In this document: piece after piece, positions 44,586-52,912 of the stretch
Layout of the letters: every line of letters starts with the position of its first letter
Position numbering within the stretch: the first letter of the stretch is position 1
DNA from: Gemmatimonas sp.
GTDB taxonomy: Bacteria; Gemmatimonadota; Gemmatimonadetes; Gemmatimonadales; Gemmatimonadaceae
DNA: 64,000 nucleotides
Direction: 5' to 3'
NCBI GenBank assembly: GCA_011390885.1
Contig: JAABRO010000043.1
Coordinates: 62,001 to 126,000, forward strand
Made by a program: the position numbers and the translations under genes
The notes under the pieces: model-generated
What the model saw: only the letters and a program-made list of their open reading frames with translations
What the model was told of the DNA's origin: nothing
Database searches by the model: none

Positions 44586-45887
44586 ATGCAGATCCCCGTC
44601 GAGAGCTACCATCTCCCGAACGGCCTCCACGTGGTGCTTTCCGAGGATCACACGGCGCCGATCGTGGCCGTGAATCTCTGGTATCATGTCGGTTCGGCCA
44701 ACGAACGTGCCGGCCGCACCGGCTTCGCCCATCTGTTCGAGCACATGCTCTTCCAGGGGTCGGCCAACGTGGCCGCGAATGAGCACTTCGAGTGCGTGCA
44801 GCGGGCGGGCGGCACGCTGAACGGGTCCACGTGGCTGGACCGCACCAACTACTACGAGACGCTGCCGTCGAACCAGCTGGCGCTGGCGCTCTGGCTGGAG
44901 GCCGACCGCATGGCGCGCCTGCTGCCGGCCATGACGCAGCCCAAGCTCGACACCCAGCGCGACGTGGTGAAGAACGAGCGGCGCTGGTCGGTGGACAACC
45001 AGCCCTACGGCAGCTGGTGGGAGAAACTCCCCGCCCTCTGCTTTCCACCCGAGCACCCGTTCCATCATTCGCTGATCGGCTCCATGGATGACCTCGACGC
45101 GGCGTCGCTCGACGACATCGCCGAGTTCTTCCGCACCTACTACACCCCGGACAACGCGGTGCTCACCATCGCCGGTGACTTCGAGGGTGGCGAGGCGCGG
45201 CGGCTGGTGGAGACGCACTTCGGGGCCATTCCACGGGGCATCGGCCGTCCGCCGCTCCCCGACATGACGGTGCCCTTCACCTATGGCGCGCCGCAGCGCG
45301 AGGTGGTGGAGGACAGCTGTGCCCTCCCCCGCGTCTTCGTGGCCTCGCGCATGCCGGTGCTCGGCACCGACGCGTACTACGCGGCGAGCGTGCTGTCGGC
45401 GATCCTCGGGCTGCGAACGGGGAGCCGCTTCGAGCGCTCGCTGGTGCGCGCGCAGCGCGTGGCGAGCTCGGCGTCGTGCTTCACCTTCGACCTGAGCAAG
45501 GGGGCCGACCTGTTCGTGGCCGACGTGACGGCGCTGCCTGGCGTCACGCCGGAGCAGCTCGAGGCGGCGGTGCACGCGGAGCTCGACCTCGCGAGGGCGG
45601 ATGGGGTGACCGAGCGCGAGGTGGCACGCGCGATCGCGCTCATGGAGACGCATTTCGTGACGAGCCTGCAGTCGGCCGCCGAGCGGGCCGACCAGCTGTC
45701 GCGTTTCGCGACGTATTTCGGTGACGCCGCGCTGGTGAACGCGCAGCCGGCGCGCTACCGCGCGGTCACGGCGGCCGACGTCACGGCGTTCGCACGCGCG
45801 TTCCTGGGGCACGAGAACCGGGCCACGCTGCTGTACGTGCCGGCCGATGCCGGCGAGGATGTCGCCCTGCTCGAGGTGGCCGCGTGA
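44586..45887 (+). CDS. M16 family zinc peptidase, catalytic subunit
   Basis: 433 residues. The inverted zinc motif HLFEH is at 49-53 (H49, E52, H53) with the downstream acidic ligand in VVKNERRW. No signal peptide is evident. It has two tandem M16 domains. It overlaps the next gene by 4 bases (GTGA); that gene lacks the zinc site, so the two proteins probably form a heterodimer like mitochondrial processing peptidase or bacterial M16B pairs. Confidence 0.93.
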   Translation: MQIPVESYHLPNGLHVVLSEDHTAPIVAVNLWYHVGSANERAGRTGFAHLFEHMLFQGSANVAANEHFECVQRAGGTLNGSTWLDRTNYYETLPSNQLALALWLEADRMARLLPAMTQPKLDTQRDVVKNERRWSVDNQPYGSWWEKLPALCFPPEHPFHHSLIGSMDDLDAASLDDIAEFFRTYYTPDNAVLTIAGDFEGGEARRLVETHFGAIPRGIGRPPLPDMTVPFTYGAPQREVVEDSCALPRVFVASRMPVLGTDAYYAASVLSAILGLRTGSRFERSLVRAQRVASSASCFTFDLSKGADLFVADVTALPGVTPEQLEAAVHAELDLARADGVTEREVARAIALMETHFVTSLQSAAERADQLSRFATYFGDAALVNAQPARYRAVTAADVTAFARAFLGHENRATLLYVPADAGEDVALLEVAA

Positions 45888-47278
45888 GCGAGACCCTGAC
45901 CGCCGTCGTGCCGGCGCCGCCACGTCCGCAGCCGTCCCCGGTGCGGCCGTACCATTTTCCACGCTTCGAGACGCACATCCTGAACAACGGCGTGCGGGTG
46001 GTCGTGGCACCGGTGCATGCGCACCCCGTGGTCACGGTGCTCGCGATCGTCGAGGCGGGGGCCACGCGCGACCCGATCGGCAAGCACGGGCTGGCCGTGC
46101 TCACGGGACGCGCCATGTCGGAAGGCACCGCGACCATGAGCGCCCTCGAACTCGCCGAGCGCACCGAGTCGCTCGGCACGGTGCTCGACACGGGCGCCGA
46201 CTGGGATTCGAGCATCGTGCAGCTCACGGCGCTGCGCGAGCGCGCCGGCGATGCGTTCGCGGTGCTCGCCGAAGTGCTGCGCCGCCCGTCATTCCCCGAG
46301 GCCGAGATGCAGCGGCTCGTGGAGGAGCGGCTGTCCGACCTCACGCAGATTCGCGCCGAGCCGCGTGGCCTGGCCGACGTGGCGCTCAACCGCCTGCTGT
46401 ACGCGTCCACGTCGCGCTTCGCCAAGCTGGCGGGCGGCGACGAGCACAGCGTGGCGTCGATCACGCGCGACGATGTCGTGCGCTTCCATGCCGAGCACTT
46501 CCGTCCGGATGCGACGGCGCTGCTCGTGGTGGGCGACTGCACGCCCGAGGAAGCGATGGCGATGGCCTCGGCGCACCTCGGCGACTGGGAAGGGCGCATG
46601 CCGGACACGCCGACGCCCGATGCGTCGATGCGCTTCCACGATCGCCGCGTGCACCTGGTGGACAAGCCGGACGCGGCGCAGACCGAACTGCGCCTCGGTC
46701 AGGTGGCGGTGCCGCGCGCGCACGCCGACTACTTCCCCCTCGTGGTGATGAACGCGATCCTCGGCGGGCTGTTCTCGTCGCGGCTCAACCTCAACCTGCG
46801 TGAAGCGCACGGCTACACGTACGGCGCGCACAGCGCATTCGACTGGCGGCGGGCGGCGAGTCCCTTCGAGATCTCCAGCGCCGTGCAGACCGACAAGTGC
46901 GCCGACGCGATCCGCGAAGCGCTCGGCGAAGTGGAGCGCATCCGCACCGAGGAAGTGAGCGAGGCGGAGCTCTCGCTCGCCGTCAGCTACCTCGACGGCG
47001 TGTTCCCGATTCGCTTCGAGACCACGGCGGCGATCGCGAGCGGGCTGGCGAACGTGGAGATCTTCCGGCTGCCCTCCAACTACTTCGACACGTATCGCGA
47101 GCGCGTGCGCGCCGTGACCGCCGCCGACGTGCTGCGCGTCGCGCGTGCGCACCTCGATCCGGCGCGGTTGCAGGTCGTGGTCGTCGGGCCGGCCGATGTG
47201 CTGCAGCCGGCGCTCGAGGCGCTCGCGATCGGCCCTGTATCGGTGCATGTCCCGTCGGACGAACTCACGGCCGACTGA
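45884..47278 (+). CDS. M16 family peptidase-like, non-catalytic subunit
   Basis: 464 residues. Same fold as the upstream gene, but the HxxEH position reads GLAVLTGRAMSEG, so zinc cannot bind. The substrate-binding R/Y loop is intact (LNLREAHGYTYGAHSAF). This fits the regulatory/substrate-binding partner of the upstream protease. A GTG start overlaps the upstream stop. Confidence 0.92.
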   Translation: MSETLTAVVPAPPRPQPSPVRPYHFPRFETHILNNGVRVVVAPVHAHPVVTVLAIVEAGATRDPIGKHGLAVLTGRAMSEGTATMSALELAERTESLGTVLDTGADWDSSIVQLTALRERAGDAFAVLAEVLRRPSFPEAEMQRLVEERLSDLTQIRAEPRGLADVALNRLLYASTSRFAKLAGGDEHSVASITRDDVVRFHAEHFRPDATALLVVGDCTPEEAMAMASAHLGDWEGRMPDTPTPDASMRFHDRRVHLVDKPDAAQTELRLGQVAVPRAHADYFPLVVMNAILGGLFSSRLNLNLREAHGYTYGAHSAFDWRRAASPFEISSAVQTDKCADAIREALGEVERIRTEEVSEAELSLAVSYLDGVFPIRFETTAAIASGLANVEIFRLPSNYFDTYRERVRAVTAADVLRVARAHLDPARLQVVVVGPADVLQPALEALAIGPVSVHVPSDELTAD

Positions 47279-47301
47279 TTCCCTTCCCCGCACTCCCCCT
47301 C

Positions 47302-47973
47302 GTGCCCACCACCACGAAGTCCGCGAAACACGCCGTGGCGCGCCACGCCACGGTGACCCGCTCCACCACGCACCCGTTCGAGGTGCGCCGCTCACGCATC
47401 CAGGGGCGCGGCGTGTTCGCCACGCGCCGCATCCGCACGGGGCAGCGGCTCATCCAGTACATCGGGCAGCCGATCTCGCACGAGGAGGCCGACCGTCGCT
47501 ACGACGACAAGAACGGGCGGCACCACACGTTCCTGTTCGTGCTCGACGAGGACACGGTGCTGGATGCGCGGCGCGGCGGCAACGACGCGCGGTTCATCAA
47601 CCATTCGTGCGAGCCGAACTGCCAGACGGTGATCGAGGACGGCGAGATCTGGATCGAGGCGATCAAGCCGATCGCGCCCGAGACGGAGCTCGTATACGAC
47701 TACCGCTTCGACTGGGACGACGCGTACGAACCGGACGATGTGCGCTACTACGCCTGCCGCTGCGGCAGCGCGAAGTGCCGCGGCACGATCCTGCGCGTGC
47801 CGGTGTACCTGCGGCCGACGATTCGACAGTGGCTGGCCGGCAATGACGTGAAGCGGCCGCGCAAGCCGATGAAGAAGGGCGCGGTGAAGAAGGTGACCAA
47901 GAAGCGTGCGGTGAAGAAGGCGGCCAAGAAGACGCTGGCGAAGAAGACCGCAGGCACGCGGCGCCGCGCATGA
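47302..47973 (+). CDS. SET-domain lysine methyltransferase with Lys/Ala-rich tail
   Basis: 223 residues. SET core: RIQGRGVFATRRI, FINHSCEPNC (AdoMet/pseudoknot), ELVYDYRF, and a post-SET cysteine cluster YACRCGSAKCRGT that would bind zinc with the pseudoknot Cys. It would methylate a lysine. The last 50 residues are lysine/alanine-rich (KKAAKKTLAKKTAG), like histone H1 or bacterial histone-like tails that bind DNA. GTG 47302 is the likely start; no ribosome site is obvious. It overlaps the Nudix gene by 4 bases. Confidence 0.93.
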   Translation: MPTTTKSAKHAVARHATVTRSTTHPFEVRRSRIQGRGVFATRRIRTGQRLIQYIGQPISHEEADRRYDDKNGRHHTFLFVLDEDTVLDARRGGNDARFINHSCEPNCQTVIEDGEIWIEAIKPIAPETELVYDYRFDWDDAYEPDDVRYYACRCGSAKCRGTILRVPVYLRPTIRQWLAGNDVKRPRKPMKKGAVKKVTKKRAVKKAAKKTLAKKTAGTRRRA

Positions 47974-48533
47974 TCCGCGAGCCGGGGCGTGACGTGGGGA
48001 AGGTGTCGAGCACGCGTCGCTACACGGGGCGCGTGATTTCGCTCGACGAGGACGAGGTGCGCTTTCCGGACGGGTCGATCGGCGCGCTCGAGATGGTGCG
48101 CCATCCGGGCGCGAGCGCCATCGTGCCGCTGCTGGGCGAGCCCGACGAGGCCGATCCGGAGCTGGTGCTCATCCGGCAGTACCGATACGCCGCCGAGGGG
48201 TACTTGTACGAGATCCCGGCCGGCCGGCTCGACGAGGGGGAAACCCCCGCCGAGTGCGCGGCGCGGGAGCTCATGGAGGAGACCGGCTACCGAGCTCGCG
48301 AGGTGCAGCCGCTCTTCACCATGTTCACGACCCCGGGCTTCACCGACGAGAAGATCCACCTGTTCCTCGCGGTGGGCCTCGAGCCGGGGGCTCATCAGCG
48401 TGAGGCGGACGAGTTCATGGAGATCGTGCCCACGCGCCTGTCCCGGGCGCTGTCGATGATCGAGCGGGGCGAGATCCAGGACGCCAAGACGGCGCTCGCC
48501 CTGCTGTACACGGCGGGATTCCGGCTGGGCTGA
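47970..48533 (+). CDS. Nudix hydrolase, probable ADP-ribose pyrophosphatase
   Basis: 187 residues. Nudix box GRLDEGETPAECAARELMEE, continuing TGYRA, with all catalytic Glu residues. Upstream VLIRQYRYAAEGYLYEIPAG is typical of ADP-ribose pyrophosphatases, which hydrolyse ADP-ribose to AMP and ribose phosphate. ATG overlaps the SET gene stop (ATGA), so the two are translationally coupled. A strong terminator hairpin follows. Confidence 0.93.
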   Translation: MIREPGRDVGKVSSTRRYTGRVISLDEDEVRFPDGSIGALEMVRHPGASAIVPLLGEPDEADPELVLIRQYRYAAEGYLYEIPAGRLDEGETPAECAARELMEETGYRAREVQPLFTMFTTPGFTDEKIHLFLAVGLEPGAHQREADEFMEIVPTRLSRALSMIERGEIQDAKTALALLYTAGFRLG

Positions 48534-48589
48534 GCACGCGGCGGCGGCTGTCCTGATGTGAAGGGGGGCGGTTTCCAGCCCAACCTTCC

Positions 48590-48633
48590 ACACCCTGTCA
48601 ATGCGGCGGCAACCCGCCGCGTTGACAGGGTGT
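48590..48633 (+). terminator. Strong terminator-like hairpin after the SET-Nudix operon
   Basis: ACACCCTGTCAA and TTGACAGGGTGT are perfect 12-bp arms, extended through a T:G pair and 7 further GC pairs (GCGGCGG/CCGCCGC) around a CAAC loop: about 20 bp. The downstream T-run is weak (CCCATTTCC). Confidence 0.75.
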
Positions 48634-48902
48634 CCCATTTCCGAGACTTCAATTCAGGACAGTGTGGCAGAGCGACACACCGACAGATTTTGACGGGATT
48701 TTGCTAAGTGATTGTTGGACAACGGTTTGCGTTTGTGACGCAGATCGCGGCCAACACGGCACGGCTCGTGCGATACTGATGTTCCGACAGTGGAACCGGG
48801 GCATCTCACGCAGACCTGTCCTCTCGAGGCGAGAGGCGGTTCACCCCGGCTTCGCCGCGTGGCCTACTGGGGCCGCGCGATTCTCGAACTGGAGGACCCA
48901 CC
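48634..48902. other. Leader region of the sigma factor gene
   Basis: 269 bp with no gene that I can support. The first 120 bases are clearly more AT-rich than their surroundings and include GTTGGACAAC, a small palindrome. A possible extended -10 (TGCGATACT, ending 48777) has no good -35. The ribosome site GGAGG at 48891-48895 serves the sigma factor. Confidence 0.4.
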
Positions 48903-49538
48903 ATGGCACTGACGGCCCTTCGTACCAACCCCATCGCACAGGTCAGCGTCCGCGAGCAGCTGCGCGGGCTCGACGATGCTGGGGTCGTGGGCGCCTTCCT
49001 CGGTGGTGAAGAGCGTGCATTTCAGGAGCTGGTGGATCGCTACCAGGGACGCCTGCTGAACTTCGTCTACCGCACCATCGGTGACCGGGACCGGGCCGAA
49101 GACCTGGTACAGGAGGTCTTCATCCGCGTCTATCGGCACATCGGCCGCTTCGACCGGTCCAAGAAGTTCTCCACCTGGATCTACACCATCGCGTCCAACC
49201 TGGCCAAGAACGAGCTGCGCAATCGGTCGCGCAATCCGCTCGTGCTCTTCCAGGCGATCCGCGCGAAGTTCGAGGACGAGGACCGTCCGCTCCAGTTCGA
49301 GGACACGCAGTACAAGCCGGACGACCTCTTCCGGAAGCGGCATCTGCGCGAGATGGTCGAGCGCTCCGTGGGCCAGCTGCCGGCGCATCACCGCGAGGTG
49401 TTCGTGCTGCGCGAGCTCGAGGGCAAGTCGTACGAGGAGATCGCCGAGATCACGGGGGTGAACCTCGGCACGGTGAAGTCGCGGCTCAACCGGGCGCGCA
49501 CGGCGTTCGCCGAGATCATCGAGCCGATGGTGAAGTAG
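48903..49538 (+). CDS. RNA polymerase sigma factor, ECF (RpoE-like) group
   Basis: 211 residues. Region 2 spans LVDRYQGRLLNFVYRTIGDR to DLVQEVFIRVYRHI and STWIYTIASNLAKNELR; region 4 is LPAHHREVFVLRELEGKS then YEEIAEITGVNLGTVKSRLNRAR. The N-terminal 30 residues (ALTALRTNPIAQVSVREQL) precede region 2. GGAGG is 7 bases before the ATG. The zinc-finger anti-sigma gene follows after a 405-bp gap that is unusually long for this pair. Confidence 0.95.
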   Translation: MALTALRTNPIAQVSVREQLRGLDDAGVVGAFLGGEERAFQELVDRYQGRLLNFVYRTIGDRDRAEDLVQEVFIRVYRHIGRFDRSKKFSTWIYTIASNLAKNELRNRSRNPLVLFQAIRAKFEDEDRPLQFEDTQYKPDDLFRKRHLREMVERSVGQLPAHHREVFVLRELEGKSYEEIAEITGVNLGTVKSRLNRARTAFAEIIEPMVK

Positions 49539-49646
49539 CGGCAGCGACCGGGGGAAACCCTTCCAGCGCCACCGGGTACCAATCGTCGAACGCGTGAGCG
49601 TTCATCCCAACACCTCGGCGCGCGCAGGCGCCGAACCGGGTCTCCC

Positions 49647-49704
49647 GCCCGAACGAGCCGGCATGTCCGAGAGCCACGGACGTGCCGGTTTCGTGCGTTC
49701 GGGC
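49647..49704. repeat. Long bulged hairpin between sigma and anti-sigma genes
   Basis: 49647-49669 pairs with 49677-49704: 9 bp at the base, a five-base bulge (TCGTG) on the right side, then 14 bp with two G:U pairs, closed by a seven-base AGAGCCA loop. It starts about 108 bases after the sigma stop. It may terminate or attenuate transcription between the two genes. The rest of the gap (49539-49646, 49705-49943) holds no convincing gene. Confidence 0.7.
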
Positions 49705-49789
49705 CCGGTGGCGCGGCATCCGGCTGGGAGAGGTCCGTCGCCGGCGTCGGGCGGGCGGCAAGCGGACTCATGCGTAGCGGGGCAATTCG

Positions 49790-49798
49790 TGATAGAAT
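49790..49798 (+). promoter_or_regulatory. Extended -10 promoter element upstream of the anti-sigma gene
   Basis: TGATAGAAT is a good extended -10 box (TGnTAGAAT) without a clear -35. It would start a transcript near 49805 with about 140 bases of leader before the anti-sigma gene, allowing expression independent of the sigma gene. Confidence 0.4.
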
Positions 49799-49943
49799 GG
49801 CTCTCGTGGCGGTCGTCGTCGAACCGAGCCGGCGCGTGTCCTTCCGGAACCTGCGGAACGCTCGAGTCCGGTCTGGGTATCGGCAGACAGACCTTCCTTC
49901 TACGTGCCCCGCGACTCCCCTCGCGTGCAAGGATTGATGCCCG

Positions 49944-50516
49944 ATGGACTGCCGCTCGTTTCGCTCCCAGCACCTGGCCTATCTCGACGACACGCTGCCC
50001 GGCACCGTGATGTCGGCGGCGCAGCAGCACATCATGCAGTGCGACGCGTGCGCGGCGCACGATACGATGGTGCGACGGTCGCTCCTGCTGGCGCGCAATC
50101 ACCTGCGTGACATCGAACCCTCCGAGGCCTTTCGCGAGCGGTTGCAGGCACGCCTCGCGGCGTGCAAGCAGGCACCGCTCGCCGACGATGACGAGGCGTA
50201 CCTCGATGCCCCGGGCGCGTCGCACGGTGCGTGGCGACCACGGACGGCCTGGCTGGCCATGGCCGCCGGTGTCGGTGTGGTGGTGACCGTCTCGTTCCAG
50301 AGCAGCGACGTCCGTGCGTCGGAGCCCGTTCTGGCGCCGATCATGGCCTCCGCTCCGGCGCCCGTCGAGCCGCCCGCCCCGGTGGTGTCGCCGGCGCTCG
50401 TGCGCGCGATGTCCACCGGCAACCCGATGTGGTCCGTCGTGCAGATGCTCGACGAGATGCCGGCCCACGCGCTCGCGACGAGCGCCGAGTTCGAGTTCGC
50501 GACGTACTCGCGCTGA
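49944..50516 (+). CDS. Zinc-finger anti-sigma factor (zf-HC2)
   Basis: 190 residues. The N-terminal ZAS domain has MDCRSFRSQHLAYLDD and QQHIMQCDACAAHD (His-x3-Cys-x2-Cys with Cys3), the fold that holds ECF sigma factors inactive. A single membrane span (TAWLAMAAGVGVVVTVSF, about 94-111) separates it from a Pro/Ala-rich periplasmic part of 75 residues. This predicts control by proteolysis or envelope signals. Partner of the upstream sigma factor. Confidence 0.9.
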   Translation: MDCRSFRSQHLAYLDDTLPGTVMSAAQQHIMQCDACAAHDTMVRRSLLLARNHLRDIEPSEAFRERLQARLAACKQAPLADDDEAYLDAPGASHGAWRPRTAWLAMAAGVGVVVTVSFQSSDVRASEPVLAPIMASAPAPVEPPAPVVSPALVRAMSTGNPMWSVVQMLDEMPAHALATSAEFEFATYSR

Positions 50517-50539
50517 GCGGCGCGTGACGCAGCGGCCCC

Positions 50540-50572
50540 GGCCCCGGCGCACACGCCGGGGCCATTAGTTTT
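50540..50572 (+). terminator. Rho-independent terminator after the anti-sigma gene
   Basis: GGCCCCGGCG and CGCCGGGGCC form a perfect 10-bp stem around CACA, followed by ATTAGTTTT. It ends 7 bases before the holA start codon, so holA must have its own promoter or be read through. Confidence 0.85.
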
Positions 50573-50578
50573 CCCGGC

Positions 50579-51751
50579 ATGTCGCGTCCTGCTCCGCGCT
50601 CCCGCCCCGCGTCCGCCCGTCCTGCCGCGCCGCCGTCTGCCGATGGCTTCAAGACCGTGCGCGCGGCCGTCGATGCCAAGGCGTTCGCGCCCGTCTACTA
50701 CTTCCACGGCGACGACGACTACCTGAAGGATCAATCGCTCCAGGACCTGCTCGACGCCGCGCTCGACGCCAGCACCCGCGACTTCAACTGCGAGATCCGG
50801 GACGGCGCAGGCCTCGACGCGGAGACGCTGGGGAGCCTGCTGGGCACACCGCCGATGCTCGCGGCGCGACGCGCGGTGGTCGTGCGCGACGTGCACGGGC
50901 TCAAGAAGGCGGCGCGCGCGGAGCTCGACAAGTACCTGCGGTCGCCCGCGAGCGACACGCTGGTGGTGCTGGTCGCGCCGGCGGGTCAGGCGGCCGACGC
51001 CGGATTGGCGGGCGCGGCACTGCCCTGTGCGTTCGAGCCGCTCGCGCCGGAGCGGGTGCGCCGCTGGATCGCGCATCACGCCACCACGGTGCTCGGCGTG
51101 TCGGTGACCGACGAAGCGTCGGCGCTGCTCCAGCAGTCGGTCGGCAACGACCTGCAGCAGCTGGCCTCCGAGCTCGACAAGTGCGCGAGCTTCGCGCGCG
51201 GCGCGCAGGGAGCCCCGCTGACGACCTCGGCCGGTGTGGCGATTCCCGATCCCGATGCGCCGATCGTCGTGGTCGACGACGCGGCCGTCAGCGCCATCGT
51301 GGGTGTGCGACGCGGCGAGACGTCGGTGGACCTGCTCGACGCGATCGCGATGCGCGACACGAACACGGCGCTCTCGCTCGTGCCCTTCGTGCTCTCCCAA
51401 CCGAAGGCCGGGGCGGTGCCGCTCGTGATGATGCTTGGCACGCAGACGCTCGCGCTCGCGTGGGGACGCGCCAAGCGTGACGGCGGGTGGAGTGCGGGGC
51501 AGCTCGAGCGCGAGTACCTCACGTACCTCAAGCAGACGGGCGGCGGCATGGTGGGCCGTCCGTGGGGTGAGGCGAAGAGCGTCTGGAGCCGTGCCGTCGA
51601 GCGTTGGACTGCGGTCGAGCTGCGGCGCGCGCTGCGGCTCATTCTCGATGCCGACGTGGCGCTCAAGGACACCAAGATCTCCAACGAGGAACAGATGCTG
51701 CTTTCCCTGGTGCTTGCGCTGGCCAAGCCGGCCAAGGGGCGCGCCGCATGA
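50579..51751 (+). CDS. holA: DNA polymerase III subunit delta
   Basis: 390 residues; the clamp-loader subunit that opens the DnaN ring. PVYYFHGDDDYLKDQSLQDLL is the delta N-terminus; QQSVGNDLQQLASELDKC lies in domain II and VALKDTKISNEEQMLLSLVL at the C-terminal collar. An internal stretch with DDAAVSAIVGVRRGETSVDLLDAI is typical. No ribosome site precedes the ATG, just after a terminator. It overlaps the next gene by 4 bases (ATGA). Confidence 0.92.
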   Translation: MSRPAPRSRPASARPAAPPSADGFKTVRAAVDAKAFAPVYYFHGDDDYLKDQSLQDLLDAALDASTRDFNCEIRDGAGLDAETLGSLLGTPPMLAARRAVVVRDVHGLKKAARAELDKYLRSPASDTLVVLVAPAGQAADAGLAGAALPCAFEPLAPERVRRWIAHHATTVLGVSVTDEASALLQQSVGNDLQQLASELDKCASFARGAQGAPLTTSAGVAIPDPDAPIVVVDDAAVSAIVGVRRGETSVDLLDAIAMRDTNTALSLVPFVLSQPKAGAVPLVMMLGTQTLALAWGRAKRDGGWSAGQLEREYLTYLKQTGGGMVGRPWGEAKSVWSRAVERWTAVELRRALRLILDADVALKDTKISNEEQMLLSLVLALAKPAKGRAA

Positions 51752-52644
51752 GAGCCGCCCTGATCACGGTGGTGCTGACGGCACTGATCGCCGGTGCACC
51801 GCTCACCGGGTCGTCGCTTGCCGCGCAGGGCCCGGCGGTGGACAACGCGGTGGCCCGCGCGCGCGCGCTGGTGGAGTCGGGCAACGGCCACGCGGGTCGC
51901 CTCGTGCTCGATTCGATGGTGCAGGAGGCGGGCATGGCCACGCCGGCGCTCGGCGAGTTGCTGTACTGGCGCGGGCTGCTGTCGGAATCGAGCGCCGACG
52001 CGGAGCGCGACTGGCGTCGGCTGCTGCTCGAAGTGCCGATGTCGCCGCGCGCCGAGGACGCCCTGCTGCGCCTCGCGCAGCTCGAACAGCTGCGAGGCCG
52101 GCCGGCGGAGTCGCGCACCTACCTCGAGCGCATGGTGCGCGACTACCGGGAGCCCGCGAGTCAGGCCCGCGGCTTCTTCTGGCTCGCGAAGGCGTGGTTC
52201 GACGAAAACGATCGCCCGCGTGCCTGCGGCGCGCTCGCGGTGGTGCGACGCGATGCGCCGACGAACGCGGTCGAGCTGCGCACGCAGGCGGACGATCTCG
52301 GCAAGCAGTGCCGAGGCGTGACTGCGATCGCGCCAAGTGTGAGTGCGCCGGTCGTGGCAGCGGTACCGGCGGCGCGACCGGCTGCGCCACCAGCTGCTGT
52401 CCCGGTCACCCCGGCGCTGCCACCCGTGGACTCGGCACGCGTGAGCGCCGCGCAGCGGGAGGATTCCCTGCGGGTGGCGCGTGAGACGGCGGCACGTGAG
52501 GCGGCGGCGCGTGAGGCCATCGTGCGTGATTCGCTGACGGAGGCGGCGCGCCGGGACTCGGTATCCCGTGCCGCGGCGGCGCGTGAGAATGCGGCGCGCG
52601 AGAGTGCGGCGCGTGAGACGGCGGCGCGTGACGGCGGCGCGTGA
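51748..52644 (+). CDS. Exported TPR-like protein, truncated by frameshift before its SPOR domain
   Basis: 298 residues in this frame. Signal peptide (ALITVVLTALIAGAPL ... LAAQG); then helical-repeat sequence (ARALVESGNGHAGRLVLDS, AERDWRRLLLEVPMSPRAEDALLRLAQLE) of outer-membrane-lipoprotein/TPR type; a Pro/Ala linker; then tandem 4-residue AARE/AARD repeats from a 12-base unit (GCGGCGCGTGAG). In this repeat tract the reading frame is lost and ends at TGA 52642. The next frame carries a SPOR domain, so the intact protein would be about 387 residues, binding peptidoglycan at the division site. It could be a true pseudogene, a slippage variant or an assembly error. It overlaps holA. Confidence 0.7.
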   Translation: MRAALITVVLTALIAGAPLTGSSLAAQGPAVDNAVARARALVESGNGHAGRLVLDSMVQEAGMATPALGELLYWRGLLSESSADAERDWRRLLLEVPMSPRAEDALLRLAQLEQLRGRPAESRTYLERMVRDYREPASQARGFFWLAKAWFDENDRPRACGALAVVRRDAPTNAVELRTQADDLGKQCRGVTAIAPSVSAPVVAAVPAARPAAPPAAVPVTPALPPVDSARVSAAQREDSLRVARETAAREAAAREAIVRDSLTEAARRDSVSRAAAARENAARESAARETAARDGGA

Positions 52645-52912
52645 AGCGGCGGCGCGCAACGCGCTCCCGTCCTCGGCGCGTCCGGCGAACGCGCGCTACA
52701 GTGTGCAGCTCTCCGCGCTGAACACGATGCGACAGGCCGAGCAGTTCGCACAGCGCTATCGCGCGCAGGGCATCGATGCGCGCGTCGATGGCACGGTGGC
52801 GCCGTTCCGAGTGCGCACCGGCTACTTCGCGACACGCGCGCAGGCGAATGCGCGCCTCGCGGAGCTCAAGGCCAAGGGGTACGACGGATTCGTCGCGGAG
52901 CTCACGCCGTGA
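52631..52912 (+). pseudogene. SPOR-domain C-terminus in the shifted frame
   Basis: After the repeat tract, the next frame (+1) reads AAREAAARNALPSSARPAN and then a SPOR (peptidoglycan-binding) domain, YSVQLSALNTMRQAEQFAQR with YFATRAQANARLAELKAKGYDG. Restoring two bases in the repeat (GA before CGGCGGCGC at about 52630) fuses it to the upstream TPR part. There is no good start codon of its own. The stop overlaps mutS by 4 bases (GTGA), so readthrough coupling would matter for mutS. Confidence 0.75.

Noticed and set aside
49516..49761. 81-residue minus-strand frame after the sigma gene
   Set aside because: No homology or ribosome site; the segment overlaps the hairpin region.
49798..49938. 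46-codon plus-strand frame just before the anti-sigma gene
   Set aside because: Its ATG overlaps the predicted -10 element, so it would not be on the transcript, and it has no ribosome site.
50540..50572. Riboswitch or attenuator for holA
   Set aside because: A short stem with a T-run immediately after the anti-sigma gene is best explained as a simple terminator.
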